Source of the DNA: Onthophagus taurus
Taxonomy: Eukaryota; Arthropoda; Insecta; Coleoptera; Scarabaeidae
Direction of reading: 5' to 3'
DNA: 64,000 nucleotides
Assembly: GCF_036711975.1 (NCBI RefSeq)
Contig: NC_091966.1
Span: 32,619,501-32,683,500, forward strand
Shown in pieces: positions 43,170-52,569 of the stretch. Position 1 is the first letter of the stretch. Each line of letters opens with the position of its first letter. The notes beneath the pieces were generated by a model that did no database searches, was not told where the DNA came from, and saw only the letters and a list, made by a program, of their open reading frames with translations. The position numbers were made by a program, and so were the translations under genes.

Positions 43170-44060
43170 GGGGTCAACGTCAACATACGACGAAATTTTC
43201 TTAATTAATGATACTCAGTTTTTCGATATGCACAATTTATATATTTCATTGCTTCATTAGCAATATGATTTATTGACCTCACATGATGTTTACGTATTTG
43301 AATGTTATAACTATAAGTACATAGATAAAAATAAAAATACAGTAAAACCTTGAAAAGTAAACATTATATATGCATGTTGTACCATCGCTTGTGGTCTAGG
43401 CTTTATTAACTTTTTTTACTTTTTTGATTTAGTGATATATAACAGTTTGAAATACCTATTACACATTTAACATAATTGTAAATTTTCAAAAATGTATTAA
43501 TCTAATCATATTAAATTGACATTTTAATGAATCATTGCGAAATTATCAGCACTTACTATACAAATTATAAGCTTTGCATTGCCTAAAACTTATTTTCAAA
43601 ATATCTTAAAAAATCGTTTCCTTCATAACAAGAAAATCTAGAAAATTATGTTCGAATTGACGATATTGCAGCAACAGAAGAGATGAATTTGAACATTGGC
43701 GATGTAATTGAAAACATGATCCTGCACAAGAAGAAGAAGAAGAAGATCTCGAGTGTGATACTGTTAAAAGCAGCAACTACTACATATAATGCGGCTTTCA
43801 AAGTAATTAATCATTTTCACTCTAGTTTTTTTAAGCAAAAAATACTAGACATGCCTCAATAAATAAATAAACTTCTATAGATATTTTAATATAACTATTT
43901 ATCACTCTTCATCTTAATTAATCTTAATACAATAATACAAAACGATGGTTAATCTTTAATGAGTTTATTATAGCAGGATTAATCAAGACATAATAAATAT
44001 TAAAAAATTAATTTTTAAAACAATTTTATTATATTTTAAATAACAATTTTAAGAAATTAA
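43170..44060. other. Spacer 3' of GST-3
   Basis: AT-rich, no gene. Contains a short AGA/GAA microsatellite near 43727-43745 and a minus-strand AATAAA at 44030-44025, the likely GST-3 polyadenylation signal. Confidence 0.4.
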
Positions 44061-44069
44061 TTTAAAAAA

Positions 44070-44838
44070 TTATTCCTTGCCAGGTTTTCTTGTTGATTCC
44101 AACCAAACTTTTGAGAATTCAAGGGAAAGTGGATATTTTTCATACCATTTTTTAATAGCAGGTAGATTCATAACGTTATCGTAAACAACCTTCAAATTCG
44201 GATTATTCTCCATTATATTAAGTTTACCCATCAAGGATATGTAATCTATCATTGATGCAAAAAAGAAATCTACCCAAGTAAGCTACAAAAAAATTTATTA
44301 TCAAAAGTAACAAAATGAATGTATAAAAATTAATTACCTTCTTAGCAGCTAGGTATCCCCCGTTTTCTTTAGCACTTTTTTCAAAACGTTCCAAATAAAA
44401 TGGAATAGTTTCTTTATAAAGTGGTTCTTTTAATTTATCTTTTGCGCTATCATTTGGTTCATAATGATACATTGCAATTTCTGCAAAAATAATTAATAGA
44501 TTTTACCAATTGAAATTAAATCAAATTAATTACATACTTATAATAAAATCTCGAAACGTTTCTGCCATCGCATCAATTTCTAAATCTTCCCAATCATCAG
44601 CACCAATTAATTTATACTTTTTTCCTAAATATCTCATAATAGCAACACTTTGATTTATAATTTTACCATTTTCTTCGTACAAGGGAAGTTGTCCAAACGG
44701 GGTTTTCGGTTTCAAATTTAACCAATTATTAGGATCAATAAGTACATCTTCAAATTCAACACCACTATACGCCAATAATAAACGAATAGGTTCCCCGAAT
44801 GCTGGTAAATTAAAATATGTTACTTTTAATTTAGCCAT
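44070..44838 (-). CDS. GstS: Sigma-class glutathione S-transferase GST-3, three exons
   Basis: Exons are 44838-44538, 44480-44338 and 44282-44070 with phases 1 and 0, giving 218 residues. Exon 1 fuses what are two exons in GST-1 and GST-2. It starts MAKLKVTYFNLPAFGEPIRL with Tyr8, and continues through KPKTPFGQLPLYEENGK (Pro52 in the glutathione loop) and [18 protein letters not shown] (Gln63, Ser64) to EDLEIDAMAETFRDFII. Exon 2 adds MYHYEPNDSAKDKLKEPLY and YLERFEKSAKENGGYLAAKK. Exon 3 opens LTWVDFFFASMIDYISLMG and ends ESTRKPGKE. Its closest relative in the window is GST-4, with the same exon layout and a similar promoter. Both introns are under 60 bp. Confidence 0.92.
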
Positions 44839-44864
44839 TTTGTAATTAAAAAGGTTAAAAGATT

Positions 44865-44910
44865 CTATCTGAATAAGAGCTAACAGCAGTTGATCGACGT
44901 TTTTATATCT
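44865..44910 (-). promoter_or_regulatory. Putative core promoter of GST-3
   Basis: Minus strand: TATAAAA at 44907-44901, then CTGCTGTTAGCT and ATTCAG around 44885-44869. The same order and spacing occur upstream of GST-4, which supports function over chance. The exact start site is unclear: the two candidate initiators are about 26 and 37 bases from the TATA box. Confidence 0.55.
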
Positions 44911-44914
44911 TTCT

Positions 44915-45600
44915 ATTTAATTAAAGATAAAAAATATCTGTAAAATTTATCTTAGCAAAAAAATCTATTTAATTCGATTTTTTATCTGAGTTATCATCAT
45001 AATTTTATTGTGAAATAAGGAAAAAATACTTTTGGTATTCTAAATATTGCTTAATATGTCACGATACCATGTGAATCATGAAATATTAGATAATATTTAT
45101 TTTTATATATTATTTTTTTAATTACATCATGTTTAACACATTTAAAATTGACCAAAATTATGGTAAAAAATGTTTACGGAAAAGTTTATTTTCCTTTTCA
45201 CTACTAATTAACTGAAGTTGCCTACGCTTTTTATATGGCATGAAAGAGTAACATTTGTATCTCATTTCTTACGGTTACACAATTTGATTGAAATTTTATT
45301 TCTTAATGTTTATCTGATATAAAGACATATTAAACGAGTGTCATTATTTCAAATTTAAGTAACTGAATGTTAAGGCCAATATTGATGATTTTAATGTATC
45401 GACTTTTATGTCAAGATCTATAGCAGCTAAATAGATAATGCTTAAAGAGTTTCAGTCTATAAATAAAGGTGTTACACCAAGAAAAAATTTGTGAAAATTT
45501 GTAACAGAAACTGGCGAAGCAATAATAATAATCCACGAAAATGCAGAAGGTTTAGCTGTTCATAGACAATATCCCATTCCTTTCCAGTTTACTATGTCAT
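44915..45600. other. Spacer upstream of GST-3
   Basis: AT-rich, no recognised feature. Confidence 0.35.
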
Positions 45601-45639
45601 AATTTGTTGACTATTCCTTTTTTCTAGGTATGGGAGCAG

Positions 45640-46660
45640 AAGTAAAAACAAGTACTGAACCCAAATAATGTGGATACGTTGTAGCAAGCAGCCATAAAAT
45701 TGCAAAATATTTCAAAAAATACTCTTGATTTACGCTTAGCGAAAATCAGGAAATTTTGAAACAGTTAATCAGTGGTCAAGTAGAAAATCATTGGCCACAA
45801 AGTATGGCGTTGGCACTGCAGCAATTTCGAACATTATCAATTTCGCAGAAGTTAATTGGTCATTGTATTTCAACACCAAAACATAAAAAAGTCTGCAAAA
45901 TTCAGTTTACTCCGTTATGGAAATAGTAGTTGTAAATGGTTTTTGTTACAAAGAGAAAGGTGACAAGCGATATATTATGATATTACAATTTTTCTGAAAT
46001 AATTTACAGAATAAATATACGTGCGTAAGCTATTACCTAATCTTGATGAATCAGCATTATTTTGGAAGCTAGTTAAATCATGCATTAGTACATGTCAAAG
46101 AAACCTTAGCTACAGGGCGAAAAAGTTCCAAAGAGAGAGCAACTTTTCTCGCTTCTGCCAATGGCCATAGTACTCATAAACTCAAAATGGAGGTTATTAG
46201 CAAAGCTAAAGATCCCAGAGCTTTTAAAAATGCTAATATTCCAGTTGAGTACCATTTAAAAAAGAATGTATGGATGACATCCGCTCTATTCGTTGAATGA
46301 TTACATATATCTTTTGTCAAACAAGTAAGAACGTTTTATAAAGAGAGCAATCTTAATGGGATGGCGGTGTTTTAATGCTTCAGTTACATTCTAGAAGCAT
46401 AGTTGAGAAACGATGATGGTGAAATTGGAACCATGTTTATGCTGCCTAATTACACCACGTTACTTCAGCCAATAGATCATAGTGGTATACGGCTAACAAA
46501 ACTTTATTATTGAAAAGTTTTTTGGTCGACATTTCAGACATTTCAAACGCTCCCATAATTATTAACTTGATGGATGCAGTCTTTCTTAACTCGCGCTCTT
46601 GGGATAACGTGTTAACTAATACATTAAATAAATGCTGAAAAAAAATATTTTCCTATTCTA
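45640..46660 (+). pseudogene. Second pogo/Tigger-type transposase relic
   Basis: Plus strand, in several frames. An N-terminal DNA-binding piece has SLATKYGVGTAAISNI (about 45785). The catalytic start follows (NLDESALFWKLV, about 46040), then ERATFLASANGHSTHKLK and KAKDPRAFKNANIPVEYHLK (about 46130-46265), VWMTSALFVE, and MFMLPNYTTLLQPIDHSG (about 46435-46485). Domain order is that of a DDE_1 transposase. Stops and frameshifts throughout. Confidence 0.75.
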
Positions 46661-46879
46661 CTGATAATGTTTCCGCAGCAATATCATCTGAAGATGATTC
46701 AGGTGATAGTTATAGATGAACGAAAAACGAAAGATGGAGAGACAATCAGGAGTTTTAACACTTGTATAAAATGGTCTGAAGAAAATGGAGCCGAATTAGG
46801 AAGTCTGCACACACTTAGGCTGACGCGAGAACGAGCAATGGAAACTAAACAAATTTAACAAGCAAAGATTACACACATA

Positions 46880-47110
46880 AAACTAAAACTAGAACTAACA
46901 CTAGCACTATCACTAGAACTAACAATAGACCTAGAACTAGAAACTTTAGGGTTAAACTGTACGGTTTTTGAAAAAATGTTTAACGTTTCGGATGCCATGT
47001 TGCAACCTTTTTCAGAAACTTGTGAAAGACTTCGCACTTGTTTCTGAAGAAAGTTTCTAGTTCTAGTGCTAGTGCTACTATTAGTTCTAATTTTAGTTTA
47101 ATTAACACCG
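46880..47110. repeat. Palindrome of the same family as in the GST-2 intron
   Basis: The left arm runs AAAACTAGAACTAACACTAG through ACCTAGAACTAGAAA. The right arm (about 47040-47100) is GTTTCTAGTTCTAG through GTTAGTTCTA-like text. The loop is longer and carries a second inverted repeat around GTGAAAGACTTCGCACTTG. More diverged than the three tandem copies. Confidence 0.75.
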
Positions 47111-47762
47111 GTCGTGAAAGCCTTCGTACTTATGATTAGGCATTTTTAACTAAATTATAATGTTTATAATTTCTGGTACATTTGTGAAGCGATATTTGAA
47201 TAAAAATGAAATGAATAAGAAAGCTGATAAGATATATCAACTTATTTGGATCCAAGATACAAAATGAACTTTTTTGATGCTGATTTAACTAACGAAGCTA
47301 CTCTAAAAAGAGGATACTTTGATTAATAATTGGCGATGTTTCCACCAGGATCCTTCAAGAAATGAATTTTATAGCGAATTTGGAAAGTTATCGATGAAAA
47401 TTGCAACATCGAAAATTTTATCAAAACTTCGAATATTACTTTCTCTAAAACTAAAAGTTATTTTTCAAAACGTGTTATTTCATTGTAAAGAGGACACTCT
47501 TATTAACAGTTTAGGAAATTTTCATACTCATATTCCAAGAACTGGATTTTATACGAATTTTTAAAACTTGTAAAATTGTCGATTATTTCAAAAATTTATT
47601 TCTCAAGAACTAAAAGTGGTTTTTCAAAATGGCTTTTTGTATTAAGAAGAGGATACTTTAATTAATAATCGAAGGAGATAACAGTGACAGTTCTGTTAGT
47701 AATGAATGTGATGATGAATTACACGTGAAGAGAAGGAGAAGAAACTGCAATAAGAGATTTTA

Positions 47763-48247
47763 CACTGTGTTAATTAATTATCGTAACCCACGTGACCTGT
47801 GTAATATTGGCTGCATATCTCAATATGTAGTGGTAGCTTGCATAATTTTAAATTAGTAACCAGATGTTGCTGCTTTTATATTTTTCTAAACACTTCTTTT
47901 TAGAACTATCGTTGATTCTGCGGTTGCTTTAAGCGGTAAGTCAATAAACAAATCAAAATAACAACTACTTTCAACATTAATTTTAATCTATGGGCACACT
48001 AAAAATTGTGTTAAATAAAAGGACAGAAAGTTAAACCTTTTTTATATTTAAAATATTTTTTTAATTATTAAAAAAAAAAAATTAATCTATTAAATCTATT
48101 AAAATATATTTTAAACGGCTTTTAAAGTTAATGAATAGAATATAATAGCGCCATCGTTTTTAGGAATTTTCGTGGCTACAAAGAATGCAACCAATCTCTG
48201 ATATTGGTTGCATACTTTGTCGGGTACGATAATTAATTAGCACAGTG
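47763..48247. mobile_element. TA-flanked MITE, first of a tandem pair
   Basis: Left end is TA then CACTGTGTTAATTAATTATC; right end read inward is TA then CACTGTGCTAATTAATTATC. Ends are imperfect inverted repeats of about 25 bases flanked by TA, the mark of Tc1/mariner-type elements. Length 485 bp; no coding potential. The internal sequence (CCCACGTGACCTGTGTAAT onward) is shared with the second copy. Confidence 0.85.
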
Positions 48248-48271
48248 TACAGTGTGTACATTAGCACTGTA

Positions 48272-48766
48272 CACTGTGCTAATTAATTATCGTAACCCAC
48301 GTGACCTGTGTAATATTGGCAGCATATCTCAATATGTAGTGATAGCTTGGATAATTATAAATTAGTAACTAGATGTTGACAGCTGATTGTACGTTATTGT
48401 ACCTTATGTATAATTATGTATAGTATTGTATTTATACCTTTATCTACAGATGTTGCTGCCTTTACATTTATGGAAACAGTTCTTTTTAGAACTATCGTTG
48501 TTTCTAGCGGTTGCTTTAACCGGTAAGTTAATAAACAAATCAAAATAACCACTACTTTCAATATTAATTTCAATCTATGGGTACACTAAAAATTATTTTA
48601 AATAAAAGGACAGAAAGTTAGACCTCTTAAATTAAAATATTTTTTAAACGGCATTTAAAGTGAATGAATTCTCGCCATCGTTTTTAGGAACTTTCGTCGC
48701 GTTGCAATACCAATCTGTGATATTGGTTGCATATTTTGTCGGGTACGATAATTAATTAACACACTG
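48272..48766. mobile_element. TA-flanked MITE, second of a tandem pair
   Basis: Same orientation and family as the first, 495 bp, starting CACTGTGCTAATTAATTATC and ending (read inward) CAGTGTGTTAATTAATTATC. A 20-base linker at 48250-48269 with CAGTG and CACTG at its ends separates the two, and each junction has a TA. The outer right TA (48767-48768) equals the outer left TA (47761-47762). Confidence 0.85.
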
Positions 48767-49056
48767 TATATATCGTATTGGAATTGTTACAATGAGGTTG
48801 CTAAAGACAAACATGATATAAATAAAGTTGTATTCAATGAAAAAAGTCCTATTAGGGTTGAACTTGATTATTATCTGCAGTGTCCAACACCTAAAAGAGA
48901 TTCTAATTCCTGTGAATGGTGGAGTACTAAGTAATAGGTTTTTAATATCCGGCCGAAGCCGAATATTTGTTAACTATCCGATATCCGGCCGGATTTTCAA
49001 AAATGGCTCGATTAGCCGGGATACCGGATAGTTGCCGGATATCCGTTCCACCACTA

Positions 49057-50335
49057 TTTAACATTTTTGGAAATAAATTCGATCTTCATAGTATGCTATC
49101 TTACATGAACAACATCCACAAGAATCTTAAATTCACCTTGGAGATAGAAAAGGACAACTGCTTAAATTTCCTAGACTTAAAAATACAAAAAATTGACAAT
49201 AATTTTAAGTTTGACACTTTTAGGTAGCCCTCATCTTTAAATACTGTCATCCCTTATGATTCGTTCCATCCCAACAACTACAAATTAGCTGCTTTCCAGG
49301 CTTTTATTGTCAGACTATTGAAATATCCTCTAGACTATACATTCAAACTAAAAGAACTAAATTTTATTAACAGATTAGCAAGAGAAAATGGTTATTCAAG
49401 TTATACCATCGACCAATTACTGTATAAAAACCTCATGAAACTAGACCCTTTATACTCTACGAATAAAAATAACTTGACAACTATAAGACAATAACATACA
49501 ACAAAATAAACTGCAAAATTAAAACCATACTACAAACCTATGGTGTATCTGTCAGCTTTAAATGTAAAGGACAACTGGGTGATTCCATTTCTAACTACAA
49601 ACAAAAAGAAAGCGCTTTGGATTGTAGTGGTGTCTATTCTGTTAAGTGTTGCGACTGTTCTGCTATGTATGTTGGTCAGACCGGTCGAAAATTGCAAAAA
49701 AGACTATGCGAACATAAAACCAGCTGCACTTCGAACATTTTCAAACATAAATTAGAAATAGGCCATAACATTGATTATGACAATGTACAACTCCTACATA
49801 AGTGTAAAAAAGGTTTGAAAGTGAATTTCCTTGAAGTGTTGGAAATCGATAAACTTAAACATAATGATAACTATCTTACTTTAAATGATCAACTCGAAAA
49901 CTATTATAAACCACTATACGCCTTTTTGAAAAAATAATTTCATTTTAAAATTATTTTACTCTGATATTTTTATTCCTTTTTGTAACCTGTTTTAAATTTG
50001 GTTCGATGTTGATTTGACAGTCGTCTTTGGAGTTCAATTGTGTACGGTATTGTGTTTTCTTGTTTAGAATAGTTATTTTCGTGTTTCTTTTAAATAATGT
50101 TTTATTTTAACGTAGAAATTTGTTTGTTCAACGTGATCTTTTAACTATTTGACTATAAGTTGAGATATATTTAAGTAATTTTATTGTTTTTTTTTTTTAT
50201 ATTTTTTAAGATCATTATAGTTATTATGTCCTTTTGTAGATTTGGCTGATGATGACATCATAATATGTCGAAACTAGTACCAAGTATATAAACTTAATTA
50301 ATAAAAAAACTTTAGAGGTCAAGAGGCCTACTTAT
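49057..50335 (+). pseudogene. 5'-truncated Penelope-like element with GIY-YIG endonuclease
   Basis: Begins inside the end of the reverse transcriptase: MLSYMNNIHKNLKFTLEIEK, then NCLNFLDLKI (about 49093-49190), PYDSFHPNNYKLAAFQAF (about 49253-49305) and ELNFINRLARENGY. A frameshifted linker follows, then a 106-codon open frame (49617-49937). That frame has the GIY-YIG endonuclease start SGVYSVKCCDCSAMYVGQTGR, with the catalytic Tyr-Val-Gly-Gln-Thr-Gly-Arg core, and an H-x-x-x-x-H-like EHKTSCTSNIFKHKLEIGH. The 3' end carries a hammerhead-like motif. Its left edge coincides exactly with the end of a hAT-type copy, so it was truncated or joined there. Confidence 0.85.
50240..50285 (+). ncRNA. 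Hammerhead ribozyme-like motif at the Penelope 3' end
   Basis: Core CTGATGA at 246-252 and GAAA at 270-273 (adding 50000). Stem II is GACAT (254-258) with ATGTC (265-269) around loop CATAAT. Stem III is the A-U pair plus one C-G (274-277, loop TA), as in short type I Penelope hammerheads. The cleavage triplet GTA is at 277-279. Stem I pairs ATTTGG (240-245) with CCAAGT (280-285), including one G-T wobble. One unpaired T at 253 between the core and stem II departs from the consensus and may weaken activity. Hammerheads are known in Penelope-like elements. Confidence 0.65.
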
Positions 50336-50339
50336 TATT

Positions 50340-51050
50340 ATTTCATTTCAACACTATTTAACAGTCTAAACTGTAATTTTTAAATTATTTTCGAGAATCC
50401 AAATCGTTCGCGTTTTAATTAATTCGGATTAACGTTTATTTTTAATTTAACATTTGTTACATTTAAAAATTTTAACAGTTATTATACTTTTTCTGTTCTG
50501 TAAAGTTGTTTTTAATTTACGACAAATTTTTTACCAGTATTGTTTCAAGGTTATTGTTTCAATCATTCATTTGTTTTAACAGCTCTATGACTAATGCCCC
50601 TGAATTATCACGAAGTGTTGTGTTATCTTGTAATTCCATTTAACACAATTGAATCTTAGTTTACATTAAGTAAACCAATTGGAATTTTTGATGATTGAAT
50701 TTTTTTAATATTTAATTTGATTTTGTTCAATCACGCTCTACCACTTTAATTTATTATATTATAATCGGCGACAAAGGAATTTAATATAATTTAACATAAT
50801 CATCATTAATATAAATGCTCTTTCAGAAAGATTGTTATTTAAAAATAACAAATATCGCTGATTATTTACTGTTATTCCATAACTATTTGTTTTTGCTGCT
50901 ATAGTTGAAATGCCAACAATATTTGTAAAGAAAATTCTACAATACCAACAATATTTGTAAAAAAAAATTTATTGTGTTTTCAGAAGTGTTTATTTATAGA
51001 ACAAAATTAAAGAATTTATAAAAAATATTTTTAGAATTCATAAGAATTTA
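50340..51050. other. Spacer 3' of GST-4
   Basis: AT-rich, nothing recognised. Minus-strand AATAAA at 50994-50989 may serve GST-4. A near-repeat of ACCAACAATATTTGTAA occurs twice near 50912 and 50944. Confidence 0.4.
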
Positions 51051-51055
51051 TCGGC

Positions 51056-51827
51056 TTATTCTGCGCTAGGTTTTCCTGTCGCTTCCAACCAAGCCTTTGT
51101 TCCATCAAGCGTAAGCGGATATTTTTCATGCCATTTTTTAATAGCAGGTAATTTCATGACATTGTCGTAAACAGCCTTCAAATTCGGATTGTTTTCCATT
51201 AAATTAATTTTACCCATCAAAGACATGTAATCTGCCATTGCCGCGAAAAAGAAATCCACCCAGGTAAGCTATAAAGAGAAAGTAAAGCGTCAAAAGTTTA
51301 CAAATAAAAATATAAAACTTAATTACTTTTTTAACTGCTAAATGTCCACCGTTTTCTTTAGCGATTTTTTCAAAACGTTCCAAGTAAAATGGAATTGTTT
51401 CCTTATAAAGTGGATCTTTTAATTTAGCTTTTGTGCTAGCACTTGTTTCATAATGATACATTGCAACTTCTATAAAAGTAATTAATAGGTTTTAACAACT
51501 AAAATTAAATCAAATTAATTCCATACTTATAATAAAATCGCGAAATGTTTCAGCCATAGCATCAATTTCTAAATCTTCCCAATCATTAGCACCAATTAAT
51601 TTATATTTTTTTCCTAAATATCTCATAATAGCAATACTTTGGTTCATAATTTTACCATCTTCTTCGTACAAAGGAACCTGTCCGAACGGAGTTTTTGGTT
51701 TAATATCTAACCATTTATCACCTTCGATGCGTATATCTTCAAACTCAACACCACCATATACTAACAATAACCGAATTGGTTCACCTAACGCCGGTAAATC
51801 AAAATACGTTACTTTTACTTTAGCCAT
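51056..51827 (-). CDS. GstS: Sigma-class glutathione S-transferase GST-4, three exons
   Basis: Exons are 51827-51527, 51469-51327 and 51268-51056, phases 1 and 0, giving 218 residues with the same exon lengths as GST-3 (301, 143, 213). Starts MAKVKVTYFDLPALGEPIRL with Tyr8. Contains KPKTPFGQVPLYEEDGK and [13 protein letters not shown], then MYHYETSASTKAKLKDPLY, YLERFEKIAKENGGHLAVKK, and LTWVDFFFAAMADYMSLMG. Ends ATGKPSAE. Over the first hundred residues I count about 18 differences from GST-3, mostly conservative, so they are recent duplicates now separated by about 6 kb of transposon-filled DNA. All key active-site positions are kept, so the protein is probably functional. Confidence 0.92.
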
Positions 51828-51859
51828 TTTACGATCGATATCGCACGAGAGACTCGTTT

Positions 51860-51900
51860 TGAATGAAAGCTAACAGCAGATGCTTAATGTTTTTATATAT
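51860..51900 (-). promoter_or_regulatory. Putative core promoter of GST-4
   Basis: TATATAAAAACATT on the minus strand (TATAAAA at 51897-51891) followed by CTGCTGTTAGCT and CATTCA, the same arrangement as upstream of GST-3. Confidence 0.55.
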
Positions 51901-51904
51901 GTAA

Positions 51905-52560
51905 CCTTGAAATTGTTGTAGACAAAGATGGTTTAAGTTCGAATTCGTTTTTGTAACTTATGAGGAAAAATATTCTGTTAATTATAAATCATAATGATTG
52001 TGAAGTTAAAAACATAATATTTTAGAAGAATTCTAATTATTCACATATGATAAGTACACGCCTGATTTATTTTTAGATTTTTTAGAAAATAATTTCAATG
52101 TTATATTCTACGTCTTAACCTTATTTTGAAGATGATATTTTGATGATGCTCCAGTTTATTAAATTAATTGAATCAGGTTTGATTGATTTAATGCTAATTG
52201 GATTAAACGGTATTTGTTATTAATCTTAGTTATGTTGTTATTGTAAATATTGGACAGACATTACAAGAAATACGTAAGGAAATACGCCTTAATACTCTAA
52301 AACACGGAATTACAACTGTTAAAGTGTTAGGAGCAAAAATCTCAGGTTGGCAGACTAAAGTACATTAGCCCGAAATAGTAACAAAATTGTCCCGACAGCT
52401 TTGGAATTCACGTTCAGTCTTCTCTATGGTTATGCTGTCTATTTTGTAGTTCATGTCCTATAAGTTTTAAATTTTTTTTGATAAATTTTGTATAAATATT
52501 TTTTCTCTGAAATGGTTTGAAATTGAGAAACAAAACTTTTTATGATTATACAATAATGAT
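51905..52560. other. Spacer upstream of GST-4
   Basis: AT-rich, no recognised gene or element. Confidence 0.4.
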
Positions 52561-52569
52561 TGTTGATAT

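Larger units (their letters stand above)
47155..49056. mobile_element. hAT-type non-autonomous element, decayed copy 1, with nested MITEs
   Basis: Homologous to the element at 52570-55123. Its left part (47160-47690) shares the TATAATTTCTGGT start and one A-B-A run of the ~180-bp repeat. The right part (48767-48960) shares the block from TATATCGTATTGG to GTAATAGGTTTTTAATATCCGG. The end (48950-49056) is a cluster of CCGGAT/ATCCGG motifs finishing GCCGGATATCCGTTCCACCA then CTA, the same terminal sequence as the other copy. The left terminus and its target duplication are not found, so the left end looks lost. Two MITEs split it (47763-48766). Confidence 0.75.
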
